Of a stretch of DNA of 54,718 nucleotides, positions 17,363 through 25,433 are shown in pieces. The position numbers and the translations under genes were made by a program. This DNA comes from Deltaproteobacteria bacterium. GTDB lineage: Bacteria; Myxococcota_A; Polyangia; Haliangiales; Haliangiaceae. The DNA lies in assembly GCA_013813765.1 (NCBI GenBank), contig JACCRC010000201.1, positions 1-54,718 on the forward strand. Direction: 5' to 3'. Below the pieces are notes generated by a model that was not told where the DNA came from, did not search any database, and saw only the letters and a list, made by a program, of their open reading frames with translations. Position 1 is the stretch's first letter. Each line of letters opens with the position of its first letter.

Positions 17363-20300
17363 ATGTCTCACGAGGATGACGACGTCCCCTCCGGATTCAG
17401 CCGTCGCGCCTTCATGGGTGGAACGGCCGGTGGCGCCGCAGCAGTCAGTCTGATCACGCTGTCGGGTAAGGCCCGCGCCGGCGCGAACCCGCGGGTCATG
17501 GGACCCGAACCGGTGAAGATCACGATGACCGTGAACGGCGCGCCGCGCACGATGAAGGTGGAGCCGCGGACCACGCTGGTTCATGCGCTGCGCGAGGAGC
17601 TCGGGCTCCGCGGCACGAAGATCGGATGCGATCGCGGAGCCTGTGGCGCGTGCACCGTGCACCTCGACGGCGAGGCAACGCTCGCATGCACCACGCTCGC
17701 GCTCGAGGTTGGCGAGCGCCCGGTCACGACGATCGAGGGCCTGGCGAAGGGCGCGACGCTGCACCCGATCCAGCAGGCCTTCATCGAGCAGGATGCGATG
17801 CAGTGCGGCTTCTGTACGCCCGGCATGGTGATGAGCTGCGCCGCGCTGCTGGCGAAGAATGCGAAGCCGGACCGAGCGGAGATCAGAAACGCCGTCTCGG
17901 GCAACCTGTGCCGCTGCGGAACGTACCCGAAGGTGTTCACCGCGATGATGACCGCGTCGGGCCAGCCGGCCACGGGCTGGACGCTCGAGACTCGCACGAC
18001 CGGCAACACCGCCGCGCCGCCGCCGGGGAGCGCGTGGGTCGGCATCGCCGGTGGTCAGGTCATGACGCAGCTGCGCACGATCCCCGAGACCGAGGCGAAG
18101 CCCTGGCCGATGAATCCAGGCCTGAACGTCGTCGGCAAGCCAACGGCTCGGCTCGACGGCCGGTTGAAAGTCACGGGTGAGGCGCAGTACTCGTCGGATG
18201 TCGCGCTCCCCGGGATGCTGCACGCCAAGCGCGTGGTGTCACCGCATCCACACGCGATCGTGAAGCGAGTCGACACGCGGAAGGCGGAGAAGCTCGCCGG
18301 CGTGAAGGCGGTGTTCGTCGTCAAGAAGCAGGAGGGCGCGACGCTCGTCGATCCGAGCACCGAGAAGAACGGCACGTTCCCGCGCATTCGATATGCGGGG
18401 CAGTGCGTGGCCGCCGTGGCAGCCACGACGCTGCAGATCGCCGAGGAAGCAGCGCGACTGGTCGAGGTCGAGTACGAGGTGCTGCCCGCGGTGACGAGCC
18501 TCGATGCCGCGTTGCACGCGAACGCGCCGCTCGTGTATCCGACGCGTGTCAACATGGGCGGCAGCGCAGGCGGCGGAGGCGCAGGAAAGGATCTCGCGCA
18601 GCACGGCAACCTGCGCGGTCCCACGCAGGTCAGCGAAGGAGATGTTGATGCCGCGCTCGCGAGCAGCGCGCACAAGGTGAGCGGCACGTTCCGCACGCAG
18701 GTGCAGACTCACTCGCCGATGGAGACCCACGGCATCGTCGCGGACTGGAAGCCCGCGGAGCTGACCGTCTACATGTCGACGCAGGGCACCGCGACGGTGC
18801 GCGACGACCTCGCGACGGTCTTCGACCTCCCGAAGTCGAAGGTGCGCGTCGTATGCGACTTCATGGGCGGCGGCTTCGGCGCGAAGTTCGGCGGTGGCCA
18901 CTTCGGCGTCGTGGCAGTGGAGCTGTCGCGCCGCGCCAAGGCACCGGTGCGGCTCGTGCTCGATCGGCGCGAGCAGCACACGGCGGTCGGTAACCGGCCG
19001 AGCACGCTGCAGCAGCTCACGCTCGGTGCCACGCGCACGGGCGAGCTCGCAGCCGTGGATCTCATCAGCCACGGCACCGCCGGAATCGGGACAGGGGCCG
19101 GCGTGGGCTGGGCGGCACAGCGGTTGTTCCCGGCGGGCGCGGTGCGCTCGCGCCAGTACGACGTGTTCGTGCACGCGGGGCCCGGCGCCGCGTTCCGTGC
19201 ACCCGGGCAGCCGCAGGGCGTGTTCGGGCTCGATCAGCTCGTCGACGAGCTCGCAGAACGCGTCGGCATGGACTCGCTCGACTACCGCGATCGTCTCGAT
19301 GTCGACGAGCGCGATGGAAGCCCCACGTCTCCCGAGCGCGTCGCTCGGAAGCTCGAGCGCCGGATCGGCGCCGACAAGATCGGCTGGAAGAATCGGCACG
19401 CGCCCGGCGCCGAGAAGGGCCCGATCAAGACCGGCATCGGTGTCGCCACCTCGTCGTGGCGGCGAATCGTCGACATGGATTCCGCGTGCGAGGTCCGCAT
19501 TGCGCGCGATGGATCGATCCAGCTCCGCTCGTCCGTGATGGACATCGGCACAGGAACGCGGACGGCGCTCGCGATGATCCTCGCCGAGGACTTCGGCGTT
19601 CGGCCCGAGGATATCCACGTGCAGATCGGCGACACGCGGTGGCCGATCGGTCCGTCCTCGGGCGGCAGCAAGACGCTCGTTGGCATCACGCCCGCCGTGC
19701 GCCAGGCCGCGCACGAGGTCAAGGCCAAGCTGTTCGCGGCCGTCGGCAAGAAGCTGGGTCTCGATCCGAAGGATCTCCGCATCGTCCCCGGCCGCGTGGA
19801 ATCAGCGAAGGACACCAGCAAGGCGCTCGCATGGAAGCAGGCGTGCGCCGCGATTCCGACCGACGAGATCGCGGCGATCGCGAACCGTCCCGCGGACTGG
19901 CAGGGCCCGAAGGCCGATGCCTACGGTGGCGTGCAGTTCGCCTCGGTCGAGGTCGATACCGAAACCGGGGTCGTGCGCGTGCTTCGCGTGGTCGCGGTCC
20001 AGGAGTGCGGACGGTTGATCAATCCGCTCGCGGTGCAGAGTCAGATCAACGGCGGGATCATCCACGGCATCTCGTGGGCGCTGTTCGAGGACCGCCGACT
20101 CGATGCGAAGACCGGACGCATGCTCAACGCCAACCTCGACCAGTACAAGGTGCTCGGGGCGAAGGACACGCCGCTGATCGACGTGATCCTCCTCGATCAG
20201 TACGTGGGGCTCACGAATACCGATGCGCATGGCATCGGCGAGCCGGCGAACGTGGCCACGGCAGCGGCGGTGGCCAATGCCGTCTACAACGCGATCGGTG

Positions 20301-20371
20301 TGCGCATTCGAGAGCTGCCGATGACACCGCGCACGGTGCTCGCCGCCCTGCGGAAGGGAGCTCGCTCGTGA
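17363..20371 (+). CDS. Molybdenum hydroxylase: fused [2Fe-2S] and molybdopterin subunits, Tat-exported
   Basis: The 1002-residue protein starts with a twin-arginine signal (Ser-Arg-Arg-Ala-Phe-Met, residues 13-18). The [2Fe-2S] domains follow: C89, C94, C97 and C109 in the plant-ferredoxin-like part, and C148, C151, C183 and C185 in the helical part. From ~245 it is a xanthine-dehydrogenase-type molybdopterin subunit with Gly-Gly-Gly-Phe-Gly-Ala-Lys, Ala-Phe-Arg-Ala-Pro-Gly and the C-terminal Gly-Ile-Gly-Glu-Pro motif (catalytic Glu near 960). In E. coli PaoABC these are separate subunits; here small and large are fused. It should oxidise an aldehyde or heterocycle in the periplasm. It overlaps the FAD-subunit gene by 4 nt. 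Confidence 0.93.
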   Translation: MSHEDDDVPSGFSRRAFMGGTAGGAAAVSLITLSGKARAGANPRVMGPEPVKITMTVNGAPRTMKVEPRTTLVHALREELGLRGTKIGCDRGACGACTVHLDGEATLACTTLALEVGERPVTTIEGLAKGATLHPIQQAFIEQDAMQCGFCTPGMVMSCAALLAKNAKPDRAEIRNAVSGNLCRCGTYPKVFTAMMTASGQPATGWTLETRTTGNTAAPPPGSAWVGIAGGQVMTQLRTIPETEAKPWPMNPGLNVVGKPTARLDGRLKVTGEAQYSSDVALPGMLHAKRVVSPHPHAIVKRVDTRKAEKLAGVKAVFVVKKQEGATLVDPSTEKNGTFPRIRYAGQCVAAVAATTLQIAEEAARLVEVEYEVLPAVTSLDAALHANAPLVYPTRVNMGGSAGGGGAGKDLAQHGNLRGPTQVSEGDVDAALASSAHKVSGTFRTQVQTHSPMETHGIVADWKPAELTVYMSTQGTATVRDDLATVFDLPKSKVRVVCDFMGGGFGAKFGGGHFGVVAVELSRRAKAPVRLVLDRREQHTAVGNRPSTLQQLTLGATRTGELAAVDLISHGTAGIGTGAGVGWAAQRLFPAGAVRSRQYDVFVHAGPGAAFRAPGQPQGVFGLDQLVDELAERVGMDSLDYRDRLDVDERDGSPTSPERVARKLERRIGADKIGWKNRHAPGAEKGPIKTGIGVATSSWRRIVDMDSACEVRIARDGSIQLRSSVMDIGTGTRTALAMILAEDFGVRPEDIHVQIGDTRWPIGPSSGGSKTLVGITPAVRQAAHEVKAKLFAAVGKKLGLDPKDLRIVPGRVESAKDTSKALAWKQACAAIPTDEIAAIANRPADWQGPKADAYGGVQFASVEVDTETGVVRVLRVVAVQECGRLINPLAVQSQINGGIIHGISWALFEDRRLDAKTGRMLNANLDQYKVLGAKDTPLIDVILLDQYVGLTNTDAHGIGEPANVATAAAVANAVYNAIGVRIRELPMTPRTVLAALRKGARS

Positions 20372-21348
20372 AGAACTTCGAATGGGTTCAGCCGGAGACG
20401 GTCGCCGATGCAGTCGCCGCACTCGGCAAGCCCGGCGCGATGGCGCTCGCGGGTGGCGTCGATCTGCTCGACCGCCTGAAGGAGCGTCTCGACAGCCCGA
20501 GCCGGCTCGTGAGCCTCCGCAAGCTACCCGGGATGGGCGACATCAAGGTCGCCGGTGGAGCCGCGACGATCGGTGCGAACGTCACGCTCGCTCGGCTCGC
20601 TGCCGATCCAGCTCTCAAGGCCTCGCACCCGATCATCGGCGATGCCGCCGGCCACGCGGCCACTCCACAGCTTCGCGCGATGGCAACGATCGGCGGCAAC
20701 CTCGCTCAACGGCCGCGCTGCTGGTACTTCCGCTCCGAGGAGTTCGTGTGCCGCAAGAAGGGCGGCACCGAGTGCTTCGCCCTCGACGGCGACAACTCGA
20801 TGCACGCGATCTACGACAACAAGCTGTGCGCCGCGACGCATCCCTCGACGGTGGTCACGGCACTGATGGCGCTCGGCGCCCGGGTCCAGATCGCGGGCGC
20901 GAAGGCGCGCGAGGTCGAGCTCGCGAGCTTCTTCGTGACGCCCGAGACCGACGTTCGCCGCGAGGTGGTGCTCGCCCCGGGCGAGCTGATCACGGGTCTG
21001 ACCGTTCCCGCGGTGCCGGCGAACCTTCGTACCGCGTACACCAAGCAGGTCGCGAAGCAGTCGTTCGACTGGCCGCTGGTCGATGTCGCGGTCGCGCTGG
21101 TCATGGAGGGCCGCACGTGCAAGCGCGCGACGCTCGTGCTCGGAGCAGTTGCTCCCACGCCGCGCCGCGCGACCGAGGCAGAGCGCGTGCTCACCGGCGC
21201 GACCGTCGATGTGATGACGGCCGGCCGTGCGGCGAGGGCGGCGATCGCGAGTGCCACTCCGCTCGCACACAACGACTACAAGGTACCGATCCTCGAGGCG
21301 GTGCTCGCACGAACGATCATGACCGCGATCACCGGGAGGGCGTCATGA
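20368..21348 (+). CDS. FAD-binding subunit of the molybdenum hydroxylase (PaoB/CoxM-like)
   Basis: The 326-residue protein has the PCMH-type FAD-binding pattern: Ala-Gly-Gly-Val-Asp-Leu-Leu near residue 28 and Thr-Ile-Gly-Gly-Asn-Leu near 107. A CO dehydrogenase flavoprotein C-terminal domain follows. Four cysteines (C118, C128, C136, C154) sit in the insertion that binds a [4Fe-4S] cluster in PaoB-like proteins, so an extra cluster is likely. It passes electrons from the fused Fe-S/Mo protein. GTG 20368 overlaps the upstream stop (GTGA), indicating coupling. It has no signal of its own, so it may be co-exported with the Tat partner, as for PaoABC. Confidence 0.9.
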   Translation: MKNFEWVQPETVADAVAALGKPGAMALAGGVDLLDRLKERLDSPSRLVSLRKLPGMGDIKVAGGAATIGANVTLARLAADPALKASHPIIGDAAGHAATPQLRAMATIGGNLAQRPRCWYFRSEEFVCRKKGGTECFALDGDNSMHAIYDNKLCAATHPSTVVTALMALGARVQIAGAKAREVELASFFVTPETDVRREVVLAPGELITGLTVPAVPANLRTAYTKQVAKQSFDWPLVDVAVALVMEGRTCKRATLVLGAVAPTPRRATEAERVLTGATVDVMTAGRAARAAIASATPLAHNDYKVPILEAVLARTIMTAITGRAS

Positions 21349-21575
21349 GCGCTGACAAGTCCGCTGCACGGCGCGTCGAGCTGCCGGTGCTCTGCAAGTT
21401 CCTTCGCTGCAAGTCGGGATACGGCGCGATCGAGAACAACACCGCCTGGCAGCTCGGCACCTCCTCGACGGAGGCGTACTGGTGCCTCGCCACGATGGAA
21501 GCGTTCGGGCCCGATGACTCGTACACGCACGCGACCGTCTGTCAGAGCGGCCGAAGCTGCTACCGGCGCGAGTAG
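21345..21575 (+). CDS. Small Cys-rich protein coupled to the molybdenum hydroxylase operon
   Basis: The 76-residue protein overlaps the FAD-subunit stop (ATGA) and ends one base before the stop of the convergent lipoprotein gene. It has five cysteines (near residues 17, 22, 47, 66 and 72) and several aromatic residues, with no signal peptide or membrane segment. I do not recognise the family. Its tight coupling suggests a role in the enzyme, for example an electron carrier, cluster donor or assembly helper, but that is inference only. Confidence 0.62.
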   Translation: MSADKSAARRVELPVLCKFLRCKSGYGAIENNTAWQLGTSSTEAYWCLATMEAFGPDDSYTHATVCQSGRSCYRRE

Positions 21576-22439
21576 CTACGGGCAGACGACCGGCGCGGTA
21601 TCCACGACGAGATCGTCGAACCACACGTCGAGCGGACCGCTCATGTTGTGGAAGCTCATCGCGCCGAGATAGAAGCGATCGAACGAAGGCCCGTACCATG
21701 GCGTGGTGGCGCCGGCGTTCAGGCAGCCCTGGCCGGTCGTGTCGACCGAGAAGCTCGTGATCGCGCGGCCGTCGAGGCTCAGGCGGTAGCGGATCGCGTC
21801 GGCGTCCGCCTCGAACGCGACGCACGTCCAGTGATCGGTGGGCGTGGCAACGGGGATGGGCTCGGATGCACGGTTCCAGCAGTCCTGCTGGGTCTGGTTG
21901 TCGTAGAACACCGCCATCCACTTCTTGTCGTCGGCGGCGGAGAACAGATAGGTCGTGGTGTGACCGGCGGCGGGCGAGGGCGCGGGCACCACGCCGGAGG
22001 CTCCGAACAGCGTCCAGTGCACGCTCTGCGCGTCGGTGGCGTTCCACATCATGAAGCGCCCATAGATGCGGCGCTGCGTCGGTGCGAACAGCGCGCCGCC
22101 GCTGGCCCACAAGCGCCCGCCGCCCTTCGCGCCTCCGTCGATGTGAGCCTTGAGCGATCGCGTGCCGCTGTACGCACGCGTGCTGTCGATCGCGAGCGTG
22201 CCGCTCGTCTGCACGTCCGCGCGGTAAGCTCCGACGGTGGCGTTGTTCGCGAGCGCTCCGGTCGGGAGCGACTCGAAGGTCTCGCACAGCTTCTGCGTGC
22301 CACACACGAGGCCGCGCGGCGCATCGATGCTCGCGTCGACCGCCACCGTTCCATCGGTCGCCGCGTCGATCGCGGGAGCGGGTGAGGAGCCGCAGCCGAT
22401 CAGACACAAGACGATCGCGGTGCGGGTCACGAGGTCCAT
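21576..22439 (-). CDS. Lipoprotein with concanavalin/lectin-like domain
   Basis: The 287-residue protein has a signal peptide ending Leu-Cys-Leu-Ile-Gly-Cys (lipobox) and an Ala/Asp/Thr-rich linker. A beta-rich domain follows, with Phe-Glu-Ser-Leu near its start and Phe-Asp-Asp-Leu-Val-Val near the end, as in polysaccharide-lyase-like or laminin-G-like jelly-roll modules. It is likely surface-anchored and may bind carbohydrate. No catalytic residues can be assigned. ATG 22439 gives the cleanest signal peptide and leaves 20 bp to the divergent dodecin gene. Confidence 0.75.
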   Translation of the reverse strand: MDLVTRTAIVLCLIGCGSSPAPAIDAATDGTVAVDASIDAPRGLVCGTQKLCETFESLPTGALANNATVGAYRADVQTSGTLAIDSTRAYSGTRSLKAHIDGGAKGGGRLWASGGALFAPTQRRIYGRFMMWNATDAQSVHWTLFGASGVVPAPSPAAGHTTTYLFSAADDKKWMAVFYDNQTQQDCWNRASEPIPVATPTDHWTCVAFEADADAIRYRLSLDGRAITSFSVDTTGQGCLNAGATTPWYGPSFDRFYLGAMSFHNMSGPLDVWFDDLVVDTAPVVCP

Positions 22440-22459
22440 GATCGGCGTATGGTGCGGCC

Positions 22460-22678
22460 ATGGCAACCAAAGAAACTGGCGTCTACAAAGTCACCGAGAT
22501 CATCGGAACCAGCCCCACGTCGTGGGAGGACGCGGCGAAGAAGGCCGTCGAGACGGCCGCGAAGTCGCTGCGCGACCTCCGCATCGCGGAGGTGACCAAG
22601 CTCGACGTGAAGATCGAAGGGGGAAAGGTCGTCGCGTATCGTGCGCGCGTGGCGCTGTCCTTCAAGTATGACGGCTAG
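22460..22678 (+). CDS. Dodecin family flavin-binding protein
   Basis: The 72-residue protein matches dodecin in length and pattern: Val-Tyr-Lys-Val-Thr-Glu-Ile-Ile-Gly-Thr-Ser near the start, Ser-Trp-Glu-Asp-Ala near residue 22 (Trp stacks on flavin in bacterial dodecins), and a beta-sheet end Ala-Tyr-Arg-Ala-Arg-Val. Dodecins form dodecamers that store or buffer flavins in the cytosol. It is 3 bp upstream of the VF530-type gene and probably cotranscribed. Confidence 0.93.
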   Translation: MATKETGVYKVTEIIGTSPTSWEDAAKKAVETAAKSLRDLRIAEVTKLDVKIEGGKVVAYRARVALSFKYDG

Positions 22679-22681
22679 CTC

Positions 22682-22936
22682 GTGAGCACGGACCAGCCGA
22701 AGAACCCGCTCCACGGGATCACGCTGGAACGGATCGTGAGCGAGCTGGTCGAGCACTTCGGCTGGCCGGAGCTCGGGCAGCAGGTGAAGATCAAGTGCTT
22801 CATCGAGAACCCGAGCGTCGCGTCGAGCCTGAAGTTCCTGCGCAAGACGCCGTGGGCGCGCGAGAAGGTCGAGAGCCTCTACCTGTTCATGCTGCGCGAG
22901 AAGAAGCGCGCGGCTGGCCGGTCAGCGCCCGAGTGA
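22682..22936 (+). CDS. VF530 family (DUF2132) small DNA-binding-like protein
   Basis: The 84-residue protein matches the VF530/DUF2132 pattern: Asn-Pro-Leu-His-Gly-Ile-Thr-Leu-Glu near the start, then Gly-Trp-x-Glu-Leu, Ile-x-x-Phe-x-x-x-Pro-Ser-x-x-Ser-Ser-Leu-Lys-Phe-Leu-Arg-Lys-Thr-Pro-Trp-Ala-Arg and Glu-x-Leu-Tyr. The family folds like a double-stranded DNA-binding protein; its role is unproven. It starts at GTG 3 bp after dodecin. Its 3' end overlaps the convergent dehydrogenase gene by 15 bp. Confidence 0.88.
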   Translation: MSTDQPKNPLHGITLERIVSELVEHFGWPELGQQVKIKCFIENPSVASSLKFLRKTPWAREKVESLYLFMLREKKRAAGRSAPE

Positions 22937-23974
22937 CGCGAGATCGATCACGAATCGATACTTCACGTCGCTCTTCAGCATGCGCTCGTACGCCCCGTTG
23001 ATCTCGTTCATCGCGATCATCTCGATGTCGGACGTGATGCGGTGCTTGCCGCAGAAGTCCAGCATCTCCTGGGTCTCGGCGATGCCGCCGATCACCGACC
23101 CGGCGACCGCCTTGCGGCCGAGGATCAGCGGCACGCTGTTGAGCGCGGGCTCGAGCGGCCCGAGGTAGCCGACGAGCACGAGCGTGCCGCTCGTCGCGAG
23201 CGTCGGCACGTACACGTTGATGTCGTGCACGTAGGGCACGGTATCGATGATCACGTCGAATGCTCCGCGCACCGCCTTCATCTGCCCGGCGTCGCTCGAC
23301 AGCACCACGCGATCCGCACCGAGACGACGAGCGTCATCCTCCTTTCCCGGCGAGCGGGTGAACAGCGTGACGTTCGCGCCGAGCGCCTTGCCCAGCTTGA
23401 GCCCCATGTGCCCGAGACCGCCGAGGCCAGTGATCGCGAGGTTCGTGCCCGGGCCGACCTTCCAGTGCATGAGCGGTGACCACATCGTGATGCCGGCGCA
23501 CAGGAGTGGGGCGGCGCCCTTCAGGTCGAGACCGTCGGGCATCTTCAAGACGAAGCTCTCGGTGACGACGATGCGGTCCGAGTACCCGCCGTAGGTGGGC
23601 AGCCCGTCGCGAAGATCCTTGCCGCTGTAGGTGCCGACCATTTTTGGGCAGTAGTTCTCGTGGCCGTGCTTGCACGACGCGCACTGCTTGCACGAGTCGA
23701 CCAGGCAGCCGACGCCCACCTGATCGCCGGCCTTGAACCGCTTCGCCTCCGCTCCGACAGACACGACGCGGCCGACGATCTCGTGGCCGGGGACGACCGG
23801 ATAGACCGTGCCGCCCCAGTCGTTGCGAGCGGTGTGGAGATCGGAGTGGCAGACGCCGCAGTACAGGATCTCGATCACCACGTCATCGGGCCTCGGATCG
23901 CGACGCTCGAAGCCGAACGGGACGAGCGCCTCGGTGGGCGAGTGGGCAGCGAAGCCGCGAGAGGTCTGGGTCAT
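22922..23974 (-). CDS. Zinc-dependent NAD(P) alcohol dehydrogenase (YahK/CAD-like)
   Basis: The 350-residue MDR protein has catalytic zinc ligands in Cys-Gly-Val-Cys-His-Ser-Asp near residue 37 and Gly-His-Glu-Ile-Val-Gly near 63. Structural zinc cysteines lie in Cys-x2-Cys-x2-Cys-x7-Cys near 95-110. The Rossmann motif Gly-Leu-Gly-Gly-Leu-Gly-His is near 185. It resembles cinnamyl-alcohol-dehydrogenase-type aldehyde reductases such as YahK. It should reduce aldehydes with NADPH in the cytosol. It is divergent from the DUF1993 gene, 71 bp apart. Confidence 0.92.
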   Translation of the reverse strand: MTQTSRGFAAHSPTEALVPFGFERRDPRPDDVVIEILYCGVCHSDLHTARNDWGGTVYPVVPGHEIVGRVVSVGAEAKRFKAGDQVGVGCLVDSCKQCASCKHGHENYCPKMVGTYSGKDLRDGLPTYGGYSDRIVVTESFVLKMPDGLDLKGAAPLLCAGITMWSPLMHWKVGPGTNLAITGLGGLGHMGLKLGKALGANVTLFTRSPGKEDDARRLGADRVVLSSDAGQMKAVRGAFDVIIDTVPYVHDINVYVPTLATSGTLVLVGYLGPLEPALNSVPLILGRKAVAGSVIGGIAETQEMLDFCGKHRITSDIEMIAMNEINGAYERMLKSDVKYRFVIDLASLGR

Positions 23975-24045
23975 GCACCTGATGTAGCAGGGGACCGCTG
24001 CTCGGAGTGGAACGGCGCCACTCGGAACCGTGTTACCTACGGTCC

Positions 24046-24552
24046 ATGACGCCCTACCTGATCATCTCCGAAATCAAGAAGCTCCTCGGCGGCGTCGACG
24101 GCTGGCTCGACAAGGCCGTCGCCTACGCGACCGCGAAGAAGTTCGATCCGAACACGCTTCTCACCGCGCGCCTCGCGCCCGACATGTTCCCGCTGGCCCG
24201 CCAGATCCAGGCCACCTGCGACCAGGCGAAGTACGCGGCAGCCCGCGTCGCCGGCAAGGAAGTGCCGGCGCACGCCGACACCGAGCTGACGATCGACGAG
24301 CTGCGCAAGCGCGTCGCCTCGGTCCTCGAGTTTCTCGGTACGTTCACCGCGAAGGACTTCGAGGGCACCGACGAGCGGTCGGTCACCACGCCGCGCTGGG
24401 ACGGCAAGTCACTCACCGCCACGAACTACCTGCTCGAGCACGCGATGCCGAACTTCTTCTTCCACCTCATGGCGACGTACTCGATCCTTCGCCACAACGG
24501 CGTCGACGTCGGGAAGAAGGATTTTCTCGGCGCGCTGTCGTGGCGTCAGTAG
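24046..24552 (+). CDS. DUF1993 family protein
   Basis: The 168-residue protein matches DUF1993: a helical N-terminus, Leu-Ala-Pro-Asp-Met-Phe-Pro-Leu-Ala-Arg-Gln-Ile-Gln near residue 43, and a C-terminal segment Pro-Asn-Phe-Phe-Phe-His-Leu-x-x-x-Tyr-x-Ile-Leu-Arg-x-x-Gly-Val. The fold is expected to be a DinB-like four-helix bundle. Function is unknown. ATG 24046 is used in preference to an upstream in-frame codon because the family starts there. Confidence 0.87.
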   Translation: MTPYLIISEIKKLLGGVDGWLDKAVAYATAKKFDPNTLLTARLAPDMFPLARQIQATCDQAKYAAARVAGKEVPAHADTELTIDELRKRVASVLEFLGTFTAKDFEGTDERSVTTPRWDGKSLTATNYLLEHAMPNFFFHLMATYSILRHNGVDVGKKDFLGALSWRQ

Positions 24553-24649
24553 CCCTGGATCACAGCGCCAGGAACGGCAGCGCCGCGTTGGTGACGTCGT
24601 TCGTGTCGAACACCCGGCTGTTTTCGACCTCGGTGCGTAGCTCGGTGGA

Positions 24650-24678
24650 ATCACCGGGGAGAATATCTCCCCGGTGAT
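24650..24678 (+). promoter_or_regulatory. Perfect 13-bp inverted repeat covering the ribosome-binding region and start codon of the TerB-like gene
   Basis: Arms ATCACCGGGGAGA (24650-24662) and TCTCCCCGGTGAT (24666-24678) are perfectly complementary with a 3-nt ATA loop. The GTG start codon (24674-24676) lies in the right arm. The only Shine-Dalgarno-like sequence, GGGGAG at 24656-24661, lies in the left arm. In RNA both would be sequestered; in DNA it could be a dimer operator. No T-tract follows, so it is not a classical terminator. Confidence 0.6.
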
Positions 24679-25417
24679 CCTGTTCATCATCATCTACGGG
24701 TCGTACGGGATCACGTACACGAAGGGGCAGCCGGGACAGTTTCACTGCCCGTGCTGCGCGACGACCTGCGCGTACCGCCATCGCCGGGTGCGGCGCTTCT
24801 TCCACATCTTCTTCGTGCCGCTGATCCCACTGACGCTCGCGGGCGAGTACGTCGAGTGTGGCCAGTGCAAGGGCACCTACAAGCTCGACGTTCTCTCGAT
24901 CGCGAAGGCGCTCGCAGCCGGGACCGCACCGCCGAACGTGACGGAGTCGCAGCGCTGCGTGCGTCGCGTCCTCGCGATGATGACGCTCGCCGACGGTCGG
25001 GTGCAGGACTCCGAGATCGATGCGATCACGCAGTTCCTCGCGTACGCCGAGAATCGGTTCGTCGCGCGAGAAGAGGTCGCGGCCGAGCTCGAGGCCGCGA
25101 AGCGCGAGCCGGTCGATATCGAGCAGTACTGCCGGCAGATGATGGGGTTCTTGAACGAGCAGGGCAGGCAGGACGTGCTCAAGGCGGCCCAGCTGGTCGC
25201 GGCCGCGGATGGCAACGTGGATCTCAGCGAGCAGAAGCTACTCGAGCGGATCGGCATCGCGCTCGGCATGCGCCCCGCGCAGGTCTCGACCAACCTCGCC
25301 GCGCCACCGCGGAGGCTGAACGCGCCGTTCTGTCCGCGCTGCGGCTTTGCGGGCCGGTGGATCCAGGAGCACCAGTGCTGGGGCTGCGATAACTGCCGCG
25401 CCCAGATCCCGGTCTAG
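24674..25417 (+). CDS. Zinc-ribbon and TerB-like domain protein
   Basis: The 247-residue protein starts with a short hydrophobic stretch. A zinc ribbon follows (Cys-Pro-Cys-Cys near 25 and Cys-Gly-Gln-Cys near 62) with a hydrophobic segment between the pairs at ~43-55. A TerB-like helical domain (~90-205) contains the acidic Ala-Asp-Gly repeats Leu-Ala-Asp-Gly-Arg-Val and Ala-Ala-Asp-Gly-Asn-Val-Asp. A second zinc ribbon closes the protein (Cys-Pro-Arg-Cys and Cys-Asp-Asn-Cys). TerB domains bind metal and associate with membrane stress systems; the role here is unknown. The GTG start lies inside a palindrome, so translation may be gated. Confidence 0.8.
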   Translation: MILFIIIYGSYGITYTKGQPGQFHCPCCATTCAYRHRRVRRFFHIFFVPLIPLTLAGEYVECGQCKGTYKLDVLSIAKALAAGTAPPNVTESQRCVRRVLAMMTLADGRVQDSEIDAITQFLAYAENRFVAREEVAAELEAAKREPVDIEQYCRQMMGFLNEQGRQDVLKAAQLVAAADGNVDLSEQKLLERIGIALGMRPAQVSTNLAAPPRRLNAPFCPRCGFAGRWIQEHQCWGCDNCRAQIPV

Positions 25418-25433
25418 AGAGCGCTTGTCTCGA

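Noticed and set aside
15337-17379. Second long frame inside the RND pump gene
   Set aside because: Shadow frame of the pump gene, with low-complexity Arg/Ala sequence.
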